DNA of 64,000 bases, from assembly GCA_963665545.2 (NCBI GenBank), contig CAXXKZ010000009.1, positions 37,070 through 101,069 of the forward strand, read 5' to 3'. Below the pieces are notes generated by a model. It searched no databases. It was not told the DNA's origin and saw nothing but the letters and a program-made list of their open reading frames with translations. Below, piece by piece: positions 28,510-37,378 of this stretch. The DNA is from G963665545 sp963665545 (GTDB lineage Bacteria; Pseudomonadota; Gammaproteobacteria; Xanthomonadales; SZUA-36). A program made the translations under genes and the position numbers. Position 1 is the first letter of the stretch; the number at the start of each line of letters is the position of its first letter.

Positions 28510-28740
28510 TCCCAACGTGATAGTTTGATGTTAGGGACATGCATGCTGGAGCTCTGCGAAGGCAATATAGGTGAGCCAATACGCCGGCAAGCCCTGAGTA
28601 TTCGTTGTCGAGCTCGAGCGCACCTGCGGACTCGAAGCCAAAGCGGTAAACATCGCGTGTTTGGGTCGAAATATTCGTAGTCCGCGGGTGCATGTCCCGC
28701 TCTCACTGACAGCTACCTGCCAGCTGTGTCCAGTATCACG
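28510..28740 (-). ncRNA. Candidate bridge RNA of IS110 element B
   Basis: Leader conserved with element A. The long-range stem arms are 28680-28691 and 28620-28631 (minus strand GCACCCGCGGAC with GTCCGCAGGTGC), enclosing 48 nt as in element A. An ORF reads through this region by chance, but its sequence conservation with A is at the RNA-pairing level rather than in codons. RNA ends are not determined. Confidence 0.55.
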
Positions 28741-28868
28741 GAAATCAGGATGGAAGGTGTAGATCGGCATGCAAAAATGACCCACTTACGGGGGTGATCG
28801 GCGTCGAAAAATGACCCACCTTCAACCATGCTCACTGGCGTTATGGCGCCAGGGAGTATTTAGAGGAG

Positions 28869-30383
28869 ATGTTGACGGTGGAGACGATCAGGAAGATTCG
28901 ATTAGCGGCGCGAGATGGCAACAAGTCCATTCGCCAGCTCGCGCGAGATTTCAACTTATCTCGCAATACAGTACGCAAAGTATTGCGCAGCGACAAGACT
29001 CGTTTTGAGTATCATCGTGAGTCAGTCCACCGGCCCAAGCTCGGGCCGTATGTCGAGATGCTCGGTGAGTTTCTGGAGCAAGACCGGAGACTGCCGGTGA
29101 AGCAGCGGCGCACCGCACAGGGTTTATACGAGGCGCTGCAGGTGGCAGGCTATCGGGGCGCTTACGACAGCGTCCGGCGCTTTGTCAAAGCGTGGCGGGC
29201 TGAGCATCAGCACACCCCGAACGATGCGTATATCCCGCTGGTTTTCGATCCCGGCGAAGCCTTTCAGTTTGATTGGAGCCACGAGAAAGTGCTGCTGGGC
29301 GGCGCCATGACCGAGGTAAAGGTGGCGCATATACGGCTGTGCCACAGCCGGTTATTTTTGGCCGTGGCGTATCTGCGCGAGTCGCAAGAGATGGTATTTG
29401 ATGCCCACCGCACCGCTTTTGAGTTTTTCGGCGGCGTGTGCCGGCGTGGAATATACGACAATATGAAGACGGCCGTATGCCGCATCCTGCGCGGTAAGGA
29501 GCGTGACTTTAATCGCCGTTTCGAGGAACTGGCGAGCCATTATCTGTTTGAGCCGGTGGCCTGCACGCCAGCCGCCGGCTGGGAGAAGGGCCAGGTCGAG
29601 AACCAGGTCCGCACTGTGCGCCGGCGCTTCTTCACCCCGCGACGCAATGCCCGCAGTCTGCTGGAACTCAACGAGGCATTGCGGGCTGAGTGCCTGCACT
29701 GGGCCAGGACGAGGAAGCACCCGGCACTCAAGGATCAGAGCGTGTGGTCGGTGTTTGAGGCCGAGCGCTCATCGCTACTATCGTTGCCACGCGCTTTTGA
29801 TGGTTATGCCGAGCGCACCGTACGGGTGAGCACCACCTCGCTGGTGAGTTTTGACCGTAATCGCTACAGTGTAGCCTGCCAGGCGGCGGGTAAAACAGCC
29901 CAACTGCGCAGCTACGCCGATAAAATCATCGTCATGCACGAAGGCGCTTGTATCGCTGAGCATGCACGCGTATTTCAGCGCGATCAGATGATCTTCGACC
30001 CCTGGCATTATCTGCCCGTGCTGCGCAAGAAGCCCGGTGCACTGCGTAACGGCGCGCCATTCAAGGACTGGGACCTGCCGCACTCGATCCAGCGTACCTG
30101 GAGCCGGCTAAAACACTACCCGGACTGGGATCGCCAACTGGTCGATATCCTGGCCTGTGTGCCGATCTACGGGCTTGATGCCGTCGCCAGTGCCTGCAAC
30201 GAAGCGCTTGGCAGCGGTTCGGTGAGTCGCGATGTCATCATCAATCTGCTGGTCCGAACCCATCAGGAACCCAGTGCAGCGCCCATCGATATCCCGCCGC
30301 ACCTGCAACTCAAAGAACCGCCGCTGGCCGATTGTGGCCGCTACGATCACTTCAGGAAGGACGCTGACCATGCCACGCGATAA
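28869..30383 (+). CDS. istA: IS21-family transposase IstA
   Basis: A 504-residue transposase with an N-terminal helix-turn-helix (SIRQLARDFNLSRNTVRKVL) and an integrase core: Asp in FQFDWSHEKV, Asp in RRGIYDNMKTA, Glu in WEKGQVENQVRTVRR. It ends 14 bp into istB. The reading frame is intact. IstA catalyses strand transfer with the helper ATPase IstB. Confidence 0.95.
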   Translation: MLTVETIRKIRLAARDGNKSIRQLARDFNLSRNTVRKVLRSDKTRFEYHRESVHRPKLGPYVEMLGEFLEQDRRLPVKQRRTAQGLYEALQVAGYRGAYDSVRRFVKAWRAEHQHTPNDAYIPLVFDPGEAFQFDWSHEKVLLGGAMTEVKVAHIRLCHSRLFLAVAYLRESQEMVFDAHRTAFEFFGGVCRRGIYDNMKTAVCRILRGKERDFNRRFEELASHYLFEPVACTPAAGWEKGQVENQVRTVRRRFFTPRRNARSLLELNEALRAECLHWARTRKHPALKDQSVWSVFEAERSSLLSLPRAFDGYAERTVRVSTTSLVSFDRNRYSVACQAAGKTAQLRSYADKIIVMHEGACIAEHARVFQRDQMIFDPWHYLPVLRKKPGALRNGAPFKDWDLPHSIQRTWSRLKHYPDWDRQLVDILACVPIYGLDAVASACNEALGSGSVSRDVIINLLVRTHQEPSAAPIDIPPHLQLKEPPLADCGRYDHFRKDADHATR

Positions 30384-31101
30384 TGTCATGGGGCTGATGA
30401 AGGCGCTGAAGTTTATCGCCATCCCCAAAGCCTACGATGAGGTGCTCGCGGCTGCTCGCAAGCGCCGCCAGATGACCGAGGTGGTGATTGAGCAACTGCT
30501 CGAGATCGAAGTCAGTGAACGCCAGGCGCGATCAATACGCTATCGCATGACCCAGGCGCGCTTTCCGGTGCCCAAAGACATCGACAGCTTCGAGTTTGAG
30601 CAACTCTCCATCGACGAGCAGCAGATCCGCACGCTTTACACCGGCGAATTTATTGAGCAACAGCGCAACATCGTCTTTGTCGGCGGCACCGGCACCGGCA
30701 AAACACATCTGGCGACCGCCATTGCCTCACAGGCGATACGCTCAGGTTATCGAGCCAAGTTCTTCAACCTGGTCGATCTGGCCAACCAACTGGAACAGGA
30801 AAAGCTCAACGACAAAGGCGGCTGGCTCGCTAACCGGCTGGCTCGATACACCGAACTGGTGGTGTTGGATGAGCTCGGCTATCTGCCGTTCTCAAAGAAC
30901 GGGGGCCAGCTCATCTTTCATCTGCTCTCACATTTGTATCAACGAACCTCGGTCATCATCACCACCAATTTGGCCTTCGGCGAATGGCCTTCGGTCTTTG
31001 GTGACAAGAAAATGACCACCGCCTTGCTCGATCGAGTGACGCACCATTGCGACATCATCGAAACAGGCAATGACAGCTGGAGAATCAAGCACAGAAACTA
31101 A
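30370..31101 (+). CDS. istB: IS21 helper ATPase IstB
   Basis: A 243-residue DnaC-like AAA+ ATPase. Walker A is GGTGTGKTHLA near residue 105, Walker B is LVVLDELGYLPF near 165, and the sensor region is VIITTNLAFGEWP. ATG 30370 overlaps the end of istA by 14 bp and has AGGAAGG ten bases upstream, which implies translational coupling. IstB helps IstA choose and remodel target DNA. Confidence 0.95.
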   Translation: MPRDNVMGLMKALKFIAIPKAYDEVLAAARKRRQMTEVVIEQLLEIEVSERQARSIRYRMTQARFPVPKDIDSFEFEQLSIDEQQIRTLYTGEFIEQQRNIVFVGGTGTGKTHLATAIASQAIRSGYRAKFFNLVDLANQLEQEKLNDKGGWLANRLARYTELVVLDELGYLPFSKNGGQLIFHLLSHLYQRTSVIITTNLAFGEWPSVFGDKKMTTALLDRVTHHCDIIETGNDSWRIKHRN

Positions 31102-31204
31102 CTTTTTACCCTTTCCAGGTGGGTCAATATTCGACGCCGATGGTGGGTCAATTTTCGGTGCCTATTTACACTCAGATCATACCTTTGAACTGAACAAATG
31201 GCTT

Positions 31205-31375
31205 TCAATTCAGTGAGTTTGCTGGTCCGACCCCTAGCAAGCAGCAATTACTCGACCGCGGCTCGATGTGCCGGGCAATCGGACGGACATTGAATCCGAG
31301 GCGACGGTATACCGCCGCGGCGTCCTCAAGATCGCGGACAATCAGGACGAAGTGATCCAGGGATTTGGGCTTCAC
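31205..31375 (-). pseudogene. Truncated VOC (glyoxalase-like) protein
   Basis: GTG start at 31375 overlaps the stop of the small membrane protein gene (GTGA). Residues PKSLDHFVLIVRDLEDAAAVYRRLGFNVRPIA match the N-terminus of the intact VOC protein at 38782-39687. After SSNC the homology ends, and the remaining residues derive from sequence next to IS21. At least 250 residues are missing. It is the last gene of the TonB-amidohydrolase operon. Confidence 0.75.
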
Positions 31376-31575
31376 TCTTCCATGTCCGCCGGCCTGGCGA
31401 TCACGGCGATGCAAATCACCGTCATCAGCGTACCTGCGATCAATATGGGCCAGCCCCCCTGCCCGGTCAAAACCAGAGACAGGCCGAAAAGCGCAGTTGC
31501 ATTGGCCAGCAGGTTCACCACCAGCCCCCAGGTCCGCACTGTCAAAGGACCGAATTTATGTTCCAAATTGCGCAT
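31372..31575 (-). CDS. Small two-helix membrane protein
   Basis: A 67-residue protein with two hydrophobic helices (about residues 16-36 and 41-60) separated by GQGGWP. Its stop overlaps the VOC start by four bases, and the Nramp-like gene ends four bases upstream. A homologous C-terminal fragment (SGQGGWPLLI) sits before the intact VOC gene at 39687, so the pair small-membrane-protein/VOC was duplicated. Function is unknown. Confidence 0.6.
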   Translation of the reverse strand: MRNLEHKFGPLTVRTWGLVVNLLANATALFGLSLVLTGQGGWPILIAGTLMTVICIAVIARPADMEE

Positions 31576-31579
31576 AGTA

Positions 31580-32947
31580 TTACCCCCAGAACCCCAGGCG
31601 ATTGAACACCCACATGATCGCCACGCAGTTGAGTAAAGTGATCTGCAACAGGATGCCGATATTCCAGATGTATGATTTGCTCCGATTTTTGTCCATGACC
31701 TTTGGGTCGTTCAGCAGTAGAAAAAACGACCAGCCAACGATGTTGTTGGTTAGCGACAGGAAGGCCGCGATTATGATGATCAGCAGCACCGGGCTGGGCA
31801 GCCAGGCGCCGAGCAGTGCAATCTGCGGCAACAGTATGCACGCCTTCCAGCGCCAGGAGCGTACGTCTGGGCGCCAGCCAAAGGCTTCATGCAAACCGAT
31901 GGCGCAGGCGATGCTGATGGCAGCGGTCGTGGTTACCGGCACAGCGAGGAAGCCAATCAGGAAAGCAAACGTCGCACCGGTCTCGCCCAGCAAAGGGGTC
32001 AAGGCCCGCGACAACTCGATAGCCGTCGTCGGCAAGTCCCCAGAGCCGTACAGTGTCGCGGCAAATACCGACACCACGACAAAGTTGATGAAGATGAATG
32101 GCAGAGCGAATCCCGCGAATAAATCCGCTCTGGCAAGCGGTTCGTGATGCGGTCCCCAGCCCTTGGACAGGCCCGCATAGTGGAATAATACCCAGTCCAT
32201 GACACCTATCGCGGCCGCGGTCGAGGCGATAAACAGGTCAATGCCCGCCGCCCCGGTCGGTAGCCACGGTACCAGGAAGCCTTTCAGCGCCGCCGCCCAA
32301 TCGATACCGACCACCAGCAGACAGCCTGCAAAACACAGGAACATCAGCAGCAGGCTCAACTTCATGAAGTTTTCGACAAACACCACGCCGCGTTTGCCAC
32401 CGCGGCCAAAACTCAGGGCAATCCAGGCTGTCAGGATGCCGTATAGCGGCCAGTTCCAGGTGCGGGGGAAGCTGAAGCCCGCCTCCTCCGCGAGGGTTTC
32501 TACCAGGTGGGTGGCCAGCGCGACCTGGCCAAAATTGAACACCACCGCAACACCGGCCATGCCGATAATGCAAGTCAGGAATGCCGCAATAAACCATCCA
32601 TGACGTTCGCGCTGCACCCGCACCACCCGAAACTGGCCCTTGGTGGTGAAGCGCGCCATGGCGGCCATCATGAACATCCCGGAGCCTATCGCCACCCAGG
32701 ATATCCACAGTGTCTTGTAGCCGAACTGGGCACCTGAAAGCATGGCCGCTGTCAGCGTTCCGGCACCGAGTGTCGCTGCAGCACCCAGGAAACCCGGCCC
32801 GCCCATTTTCAGGTAGCCCGGAATTCGTCTGAATAACGGTTGCTCAGAAAGTTTCTCAAGCTGGGTTACTTCGGCATCGAGTGCTGCCTGGGGGATCGCC
32901 TCGGCGAGCGGGTAGGGTGTGTTGCGGTTTTGATGTTCCGTAGTCAT
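31580..32947 (-). CDS. Nramp-superfamily transporter lacking canonical metal motifs
   Basis: A 455-residue polytopic protein with about eleven hydrophobic segments. The first is GGPGFLGAAATLGAGTL with downstream GAQFGYKTLW, the Nramp TM1 pattern, but the metal-binding DPGN of TM1 is replaced by LGAGT. The TM6 metal motif MPH is also absent; the region reads VMDWVLFHYAG. Fold assignment is fairly firm, but divalent-metal transport is not supported. Start ATG 32947 is used (an upstream ORF extension is rejected as polar and overlapping the previous gene). It follows the fourth amidohydrolase by 25 bp and probably handles the pathway substrate or a counter-ion. Confidence 0.75.
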   Translation of the reverse strand: MTTEHQNRNTPYPLAEAIPQAALDAEVTQLEKLSEQPLFRRIPGYLKMGGPGFLGAAATLGAGTLTAAMLSGAQFGYKTLWISWVAIGSGMFMMAAMARFTTKGQFRVVRVQRERHGWFIAAFLTCIIGMAGVAVVFNFGQVALATHLVETLAEEAGFSFPRTWNWPLYGILTAWIALSFGRGGKRGVVFVENFMKLSLLLMFLCFAGCLLVVGIDWAAALKGFLVPWLPTGAAGIDLFIASTAAAIGVMDWVLFHYAGLSKGWGPHHEPLARADLFAGFALPFIFINFVVVSVFAATLYGSGDLPTTAIELSRALTPLLGETGATFAFLIGFLAVPVTTTAAISIACAIGLHEAFGWRPDVRSWRWKACILLPQIALLGAWLPSPVLLIIIIAAFLSLTNNIVGWSFFLLLNDPKVMDKNRSKSYIWNIGILLQITLLNCVAIMWVFNRLGFWG

Positions 32948-32972
32948 TGTTGTTATTTTTCGATCGAGAGGG

Positions 32973-34352
32973 CTAGTGAGATTTGTCGAGCGCGATTCCA
33001 GCGCTGAAACCGGGATCCGTTTTGGGGTCAAGTTTCAATGCTTTTCGATCCAGGATGTGGCCCTTTTGCATCACCACCTGGATGTTTCGAGTATCGCCGA
33101 TATGACGATCCGGCCGGCCGGTAACAACGATCAGATCGGCCCTTTTACCGGCCTCCAGCGTGCCCCAGTCATCGGCGCCCATTAGCCCCGCCGCGTTTCG
33201 AGTCGCTGCAGAAATAGCCTCCAGCGGAGTCAGTCCTGCCTCCACCAGCAATTCCAGTTCCCGGTGGAGCCCTTCGCCCAGCATAACGCCAGGATAAGGC
33301 GCGTCCGTTCCGGCCACCATGGTTACCCCGGCTTTTTTCAGCACCGGGACACTCGCTTGCGCGACCGCAAGGCTGTGCTGAAAGCGTTTCACCTGCGCCT
33401 GGTCGCTTTCAGTGAGTGTACGCGTGGCATATTGGCGCAGCGCGGCGTCAAAGTTCGCCGGACTGGTATCAGCGATCAGCGGCTGATCGAGAAAGCTCAG
33501 GTCATGCAGCCGATACATCGCAAAGGATTCCTTGACTGCGAGCGTGGTAATGAATTTAATGCCCCGCTCGCTGATCAGATCAAGCGCAGCGGGATCGAAA
33601 TCGCGGGACGGCAGGTGCGCAAAGGCGCTAATACCGGTGGCTGCCACATCGTAGGACCCATTGCGGCTCCAAAGATCGGCGATGACCGGCAGGGACAGTT
33701 CGGAAGCAACCCGAACCAGTTCCTGCAACATTGGTACTGACAGGCTGGCGTAGGCTTTGATGGCGTCCACGCCGGCGTTATCCAACATCGCCACGATGCC
33801 GGGCATCTGGGTTGCGGAGGCAGCCACGACTGCAATAGGCGGCCAGACGGTGTCAGGGCCATCGACCAGTGCCCCGACGCTGTAAATCCTCGGCCCAGCG
33901 ATAGTGCCGGCGGCAATTTCATCGCGCATTTGCAACACGAAGGGCATCACATTGCCGGTGTCCAGAACCGTGGTGACGCCAGCATACAACAGTGCATTCA
34001 AGAACCGCTGGTAGCCCAACATATCGATACTTAAGCCATCCCAGCCGCCCACCAGGTGGGTATGCATGTCTGCCAAGCCGGGAAGAATCGACATACCTTT
34101 GGCATCGATCACGTGTGCGCCATCCGGCACTTTGGTCTGACCCTTTGCACCCACCGCTGCAATGGTGTTGCCGCGCACGACCACGACACCGTTTTCGATC
34201 GGCGGGCCACCGTTGCCATCAATGATGGTGCCTCCGATGATTGCGATCGGACTTTCGGCGGCATGAACACTGCCAAATGCGAGCTGCAGAAGCAGGCTAG
34301 CAAGGAACAGTAGGCCTGCTTTACATACACTGAGTATCGGCATCTTCATCAT
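32973..34352 (-). CDS. Exported amidohydrolase 4
   Basis: A 459-residue metal-dependent amidohydrolase (imidazolonepropionase-like) with a signal peptide ending near SVHAAES. Metal site: HTH at residues 97-99 (GLADMHTHLVGG), Lys in AIKAYASL, His in FAHLPSRD, Asp in VAGTDAPYP. The His expected at the end of the fifth strand is replaced in LPVIADLWS, so the binuclear site may be altered. The ATG overlaps the previous stop (ATGA). C-terminal LEAGKRADLIVVTGRP is typical. Substrate unknown; family members hydrolyse amide or peptide bonds. Confidence 0.8.
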   Translation of the reverse strand: MMKMPILSVCKAGLLFLASLLLQLAFGSVHAAESPIAIIGGTIIDGNGGPPIENGVVVVRGNTIAAVGAKGQTKVPDGAHVIDAKGMSILPGLADMHTHLVGGWDGLSIDMLGYQRFLNALLYAGVTTVLDTGNVMPFVLQMRDEIAAGTIAGPRIYSVGALVDGPDTVWPPIAVVAASATQMPGIVAMLDNAGVDAIKAYASLSVPMLQELVRVASELSLPVIADLWSRNGSYDVAATGISAFAHLPSRDFDPAALDLISERGIKFITTLAVKESFAMYRLHDLSFLDQPLIADTSPANFDAALRQYATRTLTESDQAQVKRFQHSLAVAQASVPVLKKAGVTMVAGTDAPYPGVMLGEGLHRELELLVEAGLTPLEAISAATRNAAGLMGADDWGTLEAGKRADLIVVTGRPDRHIGDTRNIQVVMQKGHILDRKALKLDPKTDPGFSAGIALDKSH

Positions 34353-35911
34353 TCGGTGCTCTCTTCGGATGCTGCAGTGGGCGTTTCCGGAGCAGCCGCA
34401 AATGCCACCTCCACCGAAAGAAGCAGCGCGTCCAATTCGGGACGATCAAGCCAATTACCATCCATCATCACCCCCTCAATGGCCCGCGTGTTGGCCACAT
34501 CTGCCAGCGGGTTGGCAGAGACCAGCAGTAAATCGGCCTCTGCGCCAGCGGCCACAACGCCGCGTCTGCCCTCAATGCCCCAATAGCTTGCTGGGTTCAC
34601 CGTGACCGTCTTGATCGCCTCATAGGGCGACAGGCCGGCCAATTCAACCAGGTTTCGCAGCTCGTCATGCAGGGAATACCCATGAAACATGCCGGGGTTG
34701 GGCGCGTCCACGCCGCCCAGCAACAGAACCCCTTCTTCCCACATGATTTTCACCCATTTGCCGTACTCAACGGTTGAGTAGGTCACTAGCGACGCGATTT
34801 CAGCGTCCGTCATGGACTCCATGACACCCTCGGAGATCAGTTCGTTGTCCGGCTCAATCGGTTTAGTCCAAAAATCGCGGAACATCAACGGCACATACTT
34901 AAACTGCTCATGGCGGGCAATCGCCTCGCGGTCGGCGTCTGCCCAGGCCCGGGATCTGACAACCGCCATGGTGGGCACCACCGCGGTGCCACCTGCGGCC
35001 GCCTTTCGCGACCATTCGCGCAACTTGTCACGGCTGAAAGCGTCTTCATAGACCAGTTCACCGGCGTCAATGCGGGCGATCAAACCGACCATCTCCCGGG
35101 ATCTGAACGACCCGCCCCAGGGGATGCCATCGGCCAGTATGACGGCGTCGATGCGCATGCCATGCTCTATGGATTTTTGCCCCAGGCTCACCGCCATATC
35201 TGCGGATACGGCTTGTGGGACATGGCCCTCCACCGTCATGCCGTACTTGTCCGCCGCCGCCATCATTGCCACGTACACGTCTTCTTTGAGCAGTTCATAA
35301 GGCTTCAGGAACGAGTAACCCTTCGCCTTCAGGTCAGCGACCAGCGCATCGGCATCTTCCGGTTTGGTCAGGAGGGTCGAACCCTGGAAATAGGGCGGGT
35401 CATCGTCGATTAAGGGTGAGCCGGTGATGATTTCCGGTCCAAACAATTCACCCGCCGCGACACTGTCGCGCCATTTCAGCGCGTCGGGCGAGCCAAACAT
35501 GTTGCGCACTGTGGACACGCCAAAAGCCACCTGCAGTTTCAGCGTTTCCGGGCCGATAATGTGATCGTGCATATCGGTCAGCGCCGGCATCAGGTAACGG
35601 CCCTGGCCGTCGACGACCATTGTCGCATCCGACAAGGATATGGAATCGCCGGTCACCACTTGTGAAATCACGCCGTCATTGACGATGACAGTCTGGCCGG
35701 AGGCAGCCTGGTCCGATTGCATCGAGACCACATTGACATTGATGAATGCGAAGTCCGCGTCAACCACGGGGACATTCAGGGATTCGGCATCAGTATGACT
35801 GGCTTGCTCGCCCGCAACCCGTTCCGGCTCATTGCAGGCCTGCAGCGACAGGACGATCAGGGCGACCGCCAGCAGGCGGCGCCAGGGTAAGCGTGTCGGT
35901 TGGAACATCAT
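34349..35911 (-). CDS. Lipoprotein amidohydrolase 3
   Basis: A 520-residue lipoprotein with lipobox LSLQAC (Cys26). Metal motifs are HDH at 115-117 (LTDMHDHIIGP), Lys in FLKPYELL, His in TVEGHVPQA and SIEHGMRI, and Asp in LGGVDAPNPG. It is closely similar to the neighbour at 35928-37376 through the whole length, which indicates tandem duplication. ATG 35911 is selected for CGGAG seven bases upstream. Located in the periplasm or on the outer membrane inner face by lipid anchor. Confidence 0.85.
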   Translation of the reverse strand: MMFQPTRLPWRRLLAVALIVLSLQACNEPERVAGEQASHTDAESLNVPVVDADFAFINVNVVSMQSDQAASGQTVIVNDGVISQVVTGDSISLSDATMVVDGQGRYLMPALTDMHDHIIGPETLKLQVAFGVSTVRNMFGSPDALKWRDSVAAGELFGPEIITGSPLIDDDPPYFQGSTLLTKPEDADALVADLKAKGYSFLKPYELLKEDVYVAMMAAADKYGMTVEGHVPQAVSADMAVSLGQKSIEHGMRIDAVILADGIPWGGSFRSREMVGLIARIDAGELVYEDAFSRDKLREWSRKAAAGGTAVVPTMAVVRSRAWADADREAIARHEQFKYVPLMFRDFWTKPIEPDNELISEGVMESMTDAEIASLVTYSTVEYGKWVKIMWEEGVLLLGGVDAPNPGMFHGYSLHDELRNLVELAGLSPYEAIKTVTVNPASYWGIEGRRGVVAAGAEADLLLVSANPLADVANTRAIEGVMMDGNWLDRPELDALLLSVEVAFAAAPETPTAASEESTE

Positions 35912-35927
35912 GAATTTTCTCCGAATA

Positions 35928-37376
35928 TTATTGACTGGCTGCTTCGGCATATGCTTGTTCGACCGCAAGCAACATGTCGTCCAGGTCATTGCGGTCCAGC
36001 CACTTACCGTTAATCATAACGCCCTGGATGCTGCGCGTGTTGGCGATATCGGTCAGTGGATTGGCCTCCAGCAGCAGCAAGTCGGCATCGGCGCCTGCGG
36101 CCACAACACCCCGCTTACCTTCCAGGGCCCAAAAACGGGCTGTGTTTGACGTGACAGTTTGCAGGGCCCGGTAGGGTGTAAGGTTGGCAAATGTGACGAG
36201 GTTCTGCAACTCGTCGTGGAGTGAATAGCCGTGGAAAAGACCCGGATTCGGCGCATCTGTCCCACCGAGCAGCAGTACGCCTTCTTCTGCCATGATGCCG
36301 ATCCAGGCACCGAATTCCGTGGTCACAAAGGACTCCAGCGACTCGATTTCTTCCGGCGTGTATTGATCGCCTTTGTTGACCATCGCGTCGAAATCTTCGG
36401 CAAACCAGAATGCCCTGTATTCCGGTTCGAGAAAGCGGATTTGGAGATGCGACTTCAGCGCTTCACGATCCGCTGCTGACAGCGCCCGCAAACCCACCGC
36501 CTGCATCGTGACCGAGACGGCGGTACCCTTTTCTGCCGCCAGGCGGGAAAGCCGGCGCAGCTTGTGGCGATCAAAAACGTCTGCATAACTGATGTCTCCG
36601 GCGTTCACTCGTCCCACGGTTTCCACTGCTTCGCGCGATCGGAAAGCCGGCGACCATGGATAGGCGTCATTGACGATGGCAGCGCTGAACCCGGTGGCGT
36701 GCTCTATCGCGTGCTGGCCCAATTCGATCGCCTGGGCGACATCAATCGCTTCGGGCATATGCCCCTCGACCGGCATATTGTATTTGTGCGCGGCCGCCAT
36801 CATCGCGATGTAGACATCCTCTTTGAGTAATCGGTAGGGCTTCAGAAAGTCATAGCCCGCGTCCTTGAACCGCTTGACAAGTGCGTCGGCATCTTCCGGC
36901 CGGGTCAGCAGGGCAGAACCCGGAATGGACGGTGGATCGTCGTCGATAAGCGGCGAGGCGGTGATGATTTCCGGGCCGATGATTTCGCCGCGTCGAACGG
37001 CTTCGCGCCACTTCAGCGTGTTTTCATCGCCCCACAAATTGCGCACGGTAGTGACGCCATAGGCAACATTGAGCTTGAGCGATTCGGGCCCGGTCACGTG
37101 ATCGTGCATGTCTGCCAATCCCGGCATCAGGTAGCGGCCCGCGCCATCGATCGTTTCAACGGAGTCGTCCAAATCCAGCGAGACAGTTGGCGCGACATGG
37201 GTGATGCGGCCATCGCTGATGACCACCGTCTGGCCGGTGGCCACCTGGTCGGACTTCATCGAGATCACATTGACATGGGTGAACGCGATATCGCCATCGA
37301 CCGTGTTCGAAGGGCCGGGGCTGCATGCGGCGCCAAGAACCAGCACAACACAGCCCACCGGCACGCTGCGAAGCAT
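35928..37376 (-). CDS. Lipoprotein amidohydrolase 2
   Basis: A 482-residue lipoprotein: lipobox VLGAAC (Cys18). Amidohydrolase site HDH at 91-93 (LADMHDHVTGPE), FLKPYRLL with Lys, His in PVEGHMPEA and AIEHATGF, Asp in LGGTDAPNPG. The TIM-barrel is followed by VVAAGADADLLLLEANPL, the usual composite beta-sandwich closure. It starts two bases after the stop of amidohydrolase 1, so it is translated from the same message. Paralogue of amidohydrolase 3. Confidence 0.85.
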   Translation of the reverse strand: MLRSVPVGCVVLVLGAACSPGPSNTVDGDIAFTHVNVISMKSDQVATGQTVVISDGRITHVAPTVSLDLDDSVETIDGAGRYLMPGLADMHDHVTGPESLKLNVAYGVTTVRNLWGDENTLKWREAVRRGEIIGPEIITASPLIDDDPPSIPGSALLTRPEDADALVKRFKDAGYDFLKPYRLLKEDVYIAMMAAAHKYNMPVEGHMPEAIDVAQAIELGQHAIEHATGFSAAIVNDAYPWSPAFRSREAVETVGRVNAGDISYADVFDRHKLRRLSRLAAEKGTAVSVTMQAVGLRALSAADREALKSHLQIRFLEPEYRAFWFAEDFDAMVNKGDQYTPEEIESLESFVTTEFGAWIGIMAEEGVLLLGGTDAPNPGLFHGYSLHDELQNLVTFANLTPYRALQTVTSNTARFWALEGKRGVVAAGADADLLLLEANPLTDIANTRSIQGVMINGKWLDRNDLDDMLLAVEQAYAEAASQ

Positions 37377-37378
37377 GA

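Larger units (their letters stand above)
27190..28750 (-). mobile_element. IS110-family element B (ends approximate)
   Basis: Same organisation as element A in the opposite orientation: a conserved structured leader, a transposase and a downstream segment with AACTCAGGGC. Ends are estimated from where similarity with element A stops. IS21 begins directly beside it at 28758. Confidence 0.6.
28758..31170 (+). mobile_element. IS21-family insertion sequence
   Basis: A 2413-bp element with TGTA ends and imperfect inverted repeats that carry repeated TGACCCAC motifs inward of each end (two per end), as in the IS21/IS1326 group. Left end TGTAGATCGGCATGC, right end read inward TGTAAATAGGCACCG. No target duplication is obvious. 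It truncates the VOC gene fragment at about 31200-31250. Confidence 0.88.

Noticed and set aside
30232..30369. Longer start for istB
   Set aside because: It lies inside istA, and the ATG at 30370 has AGGAAGG upstream and matches the family start.
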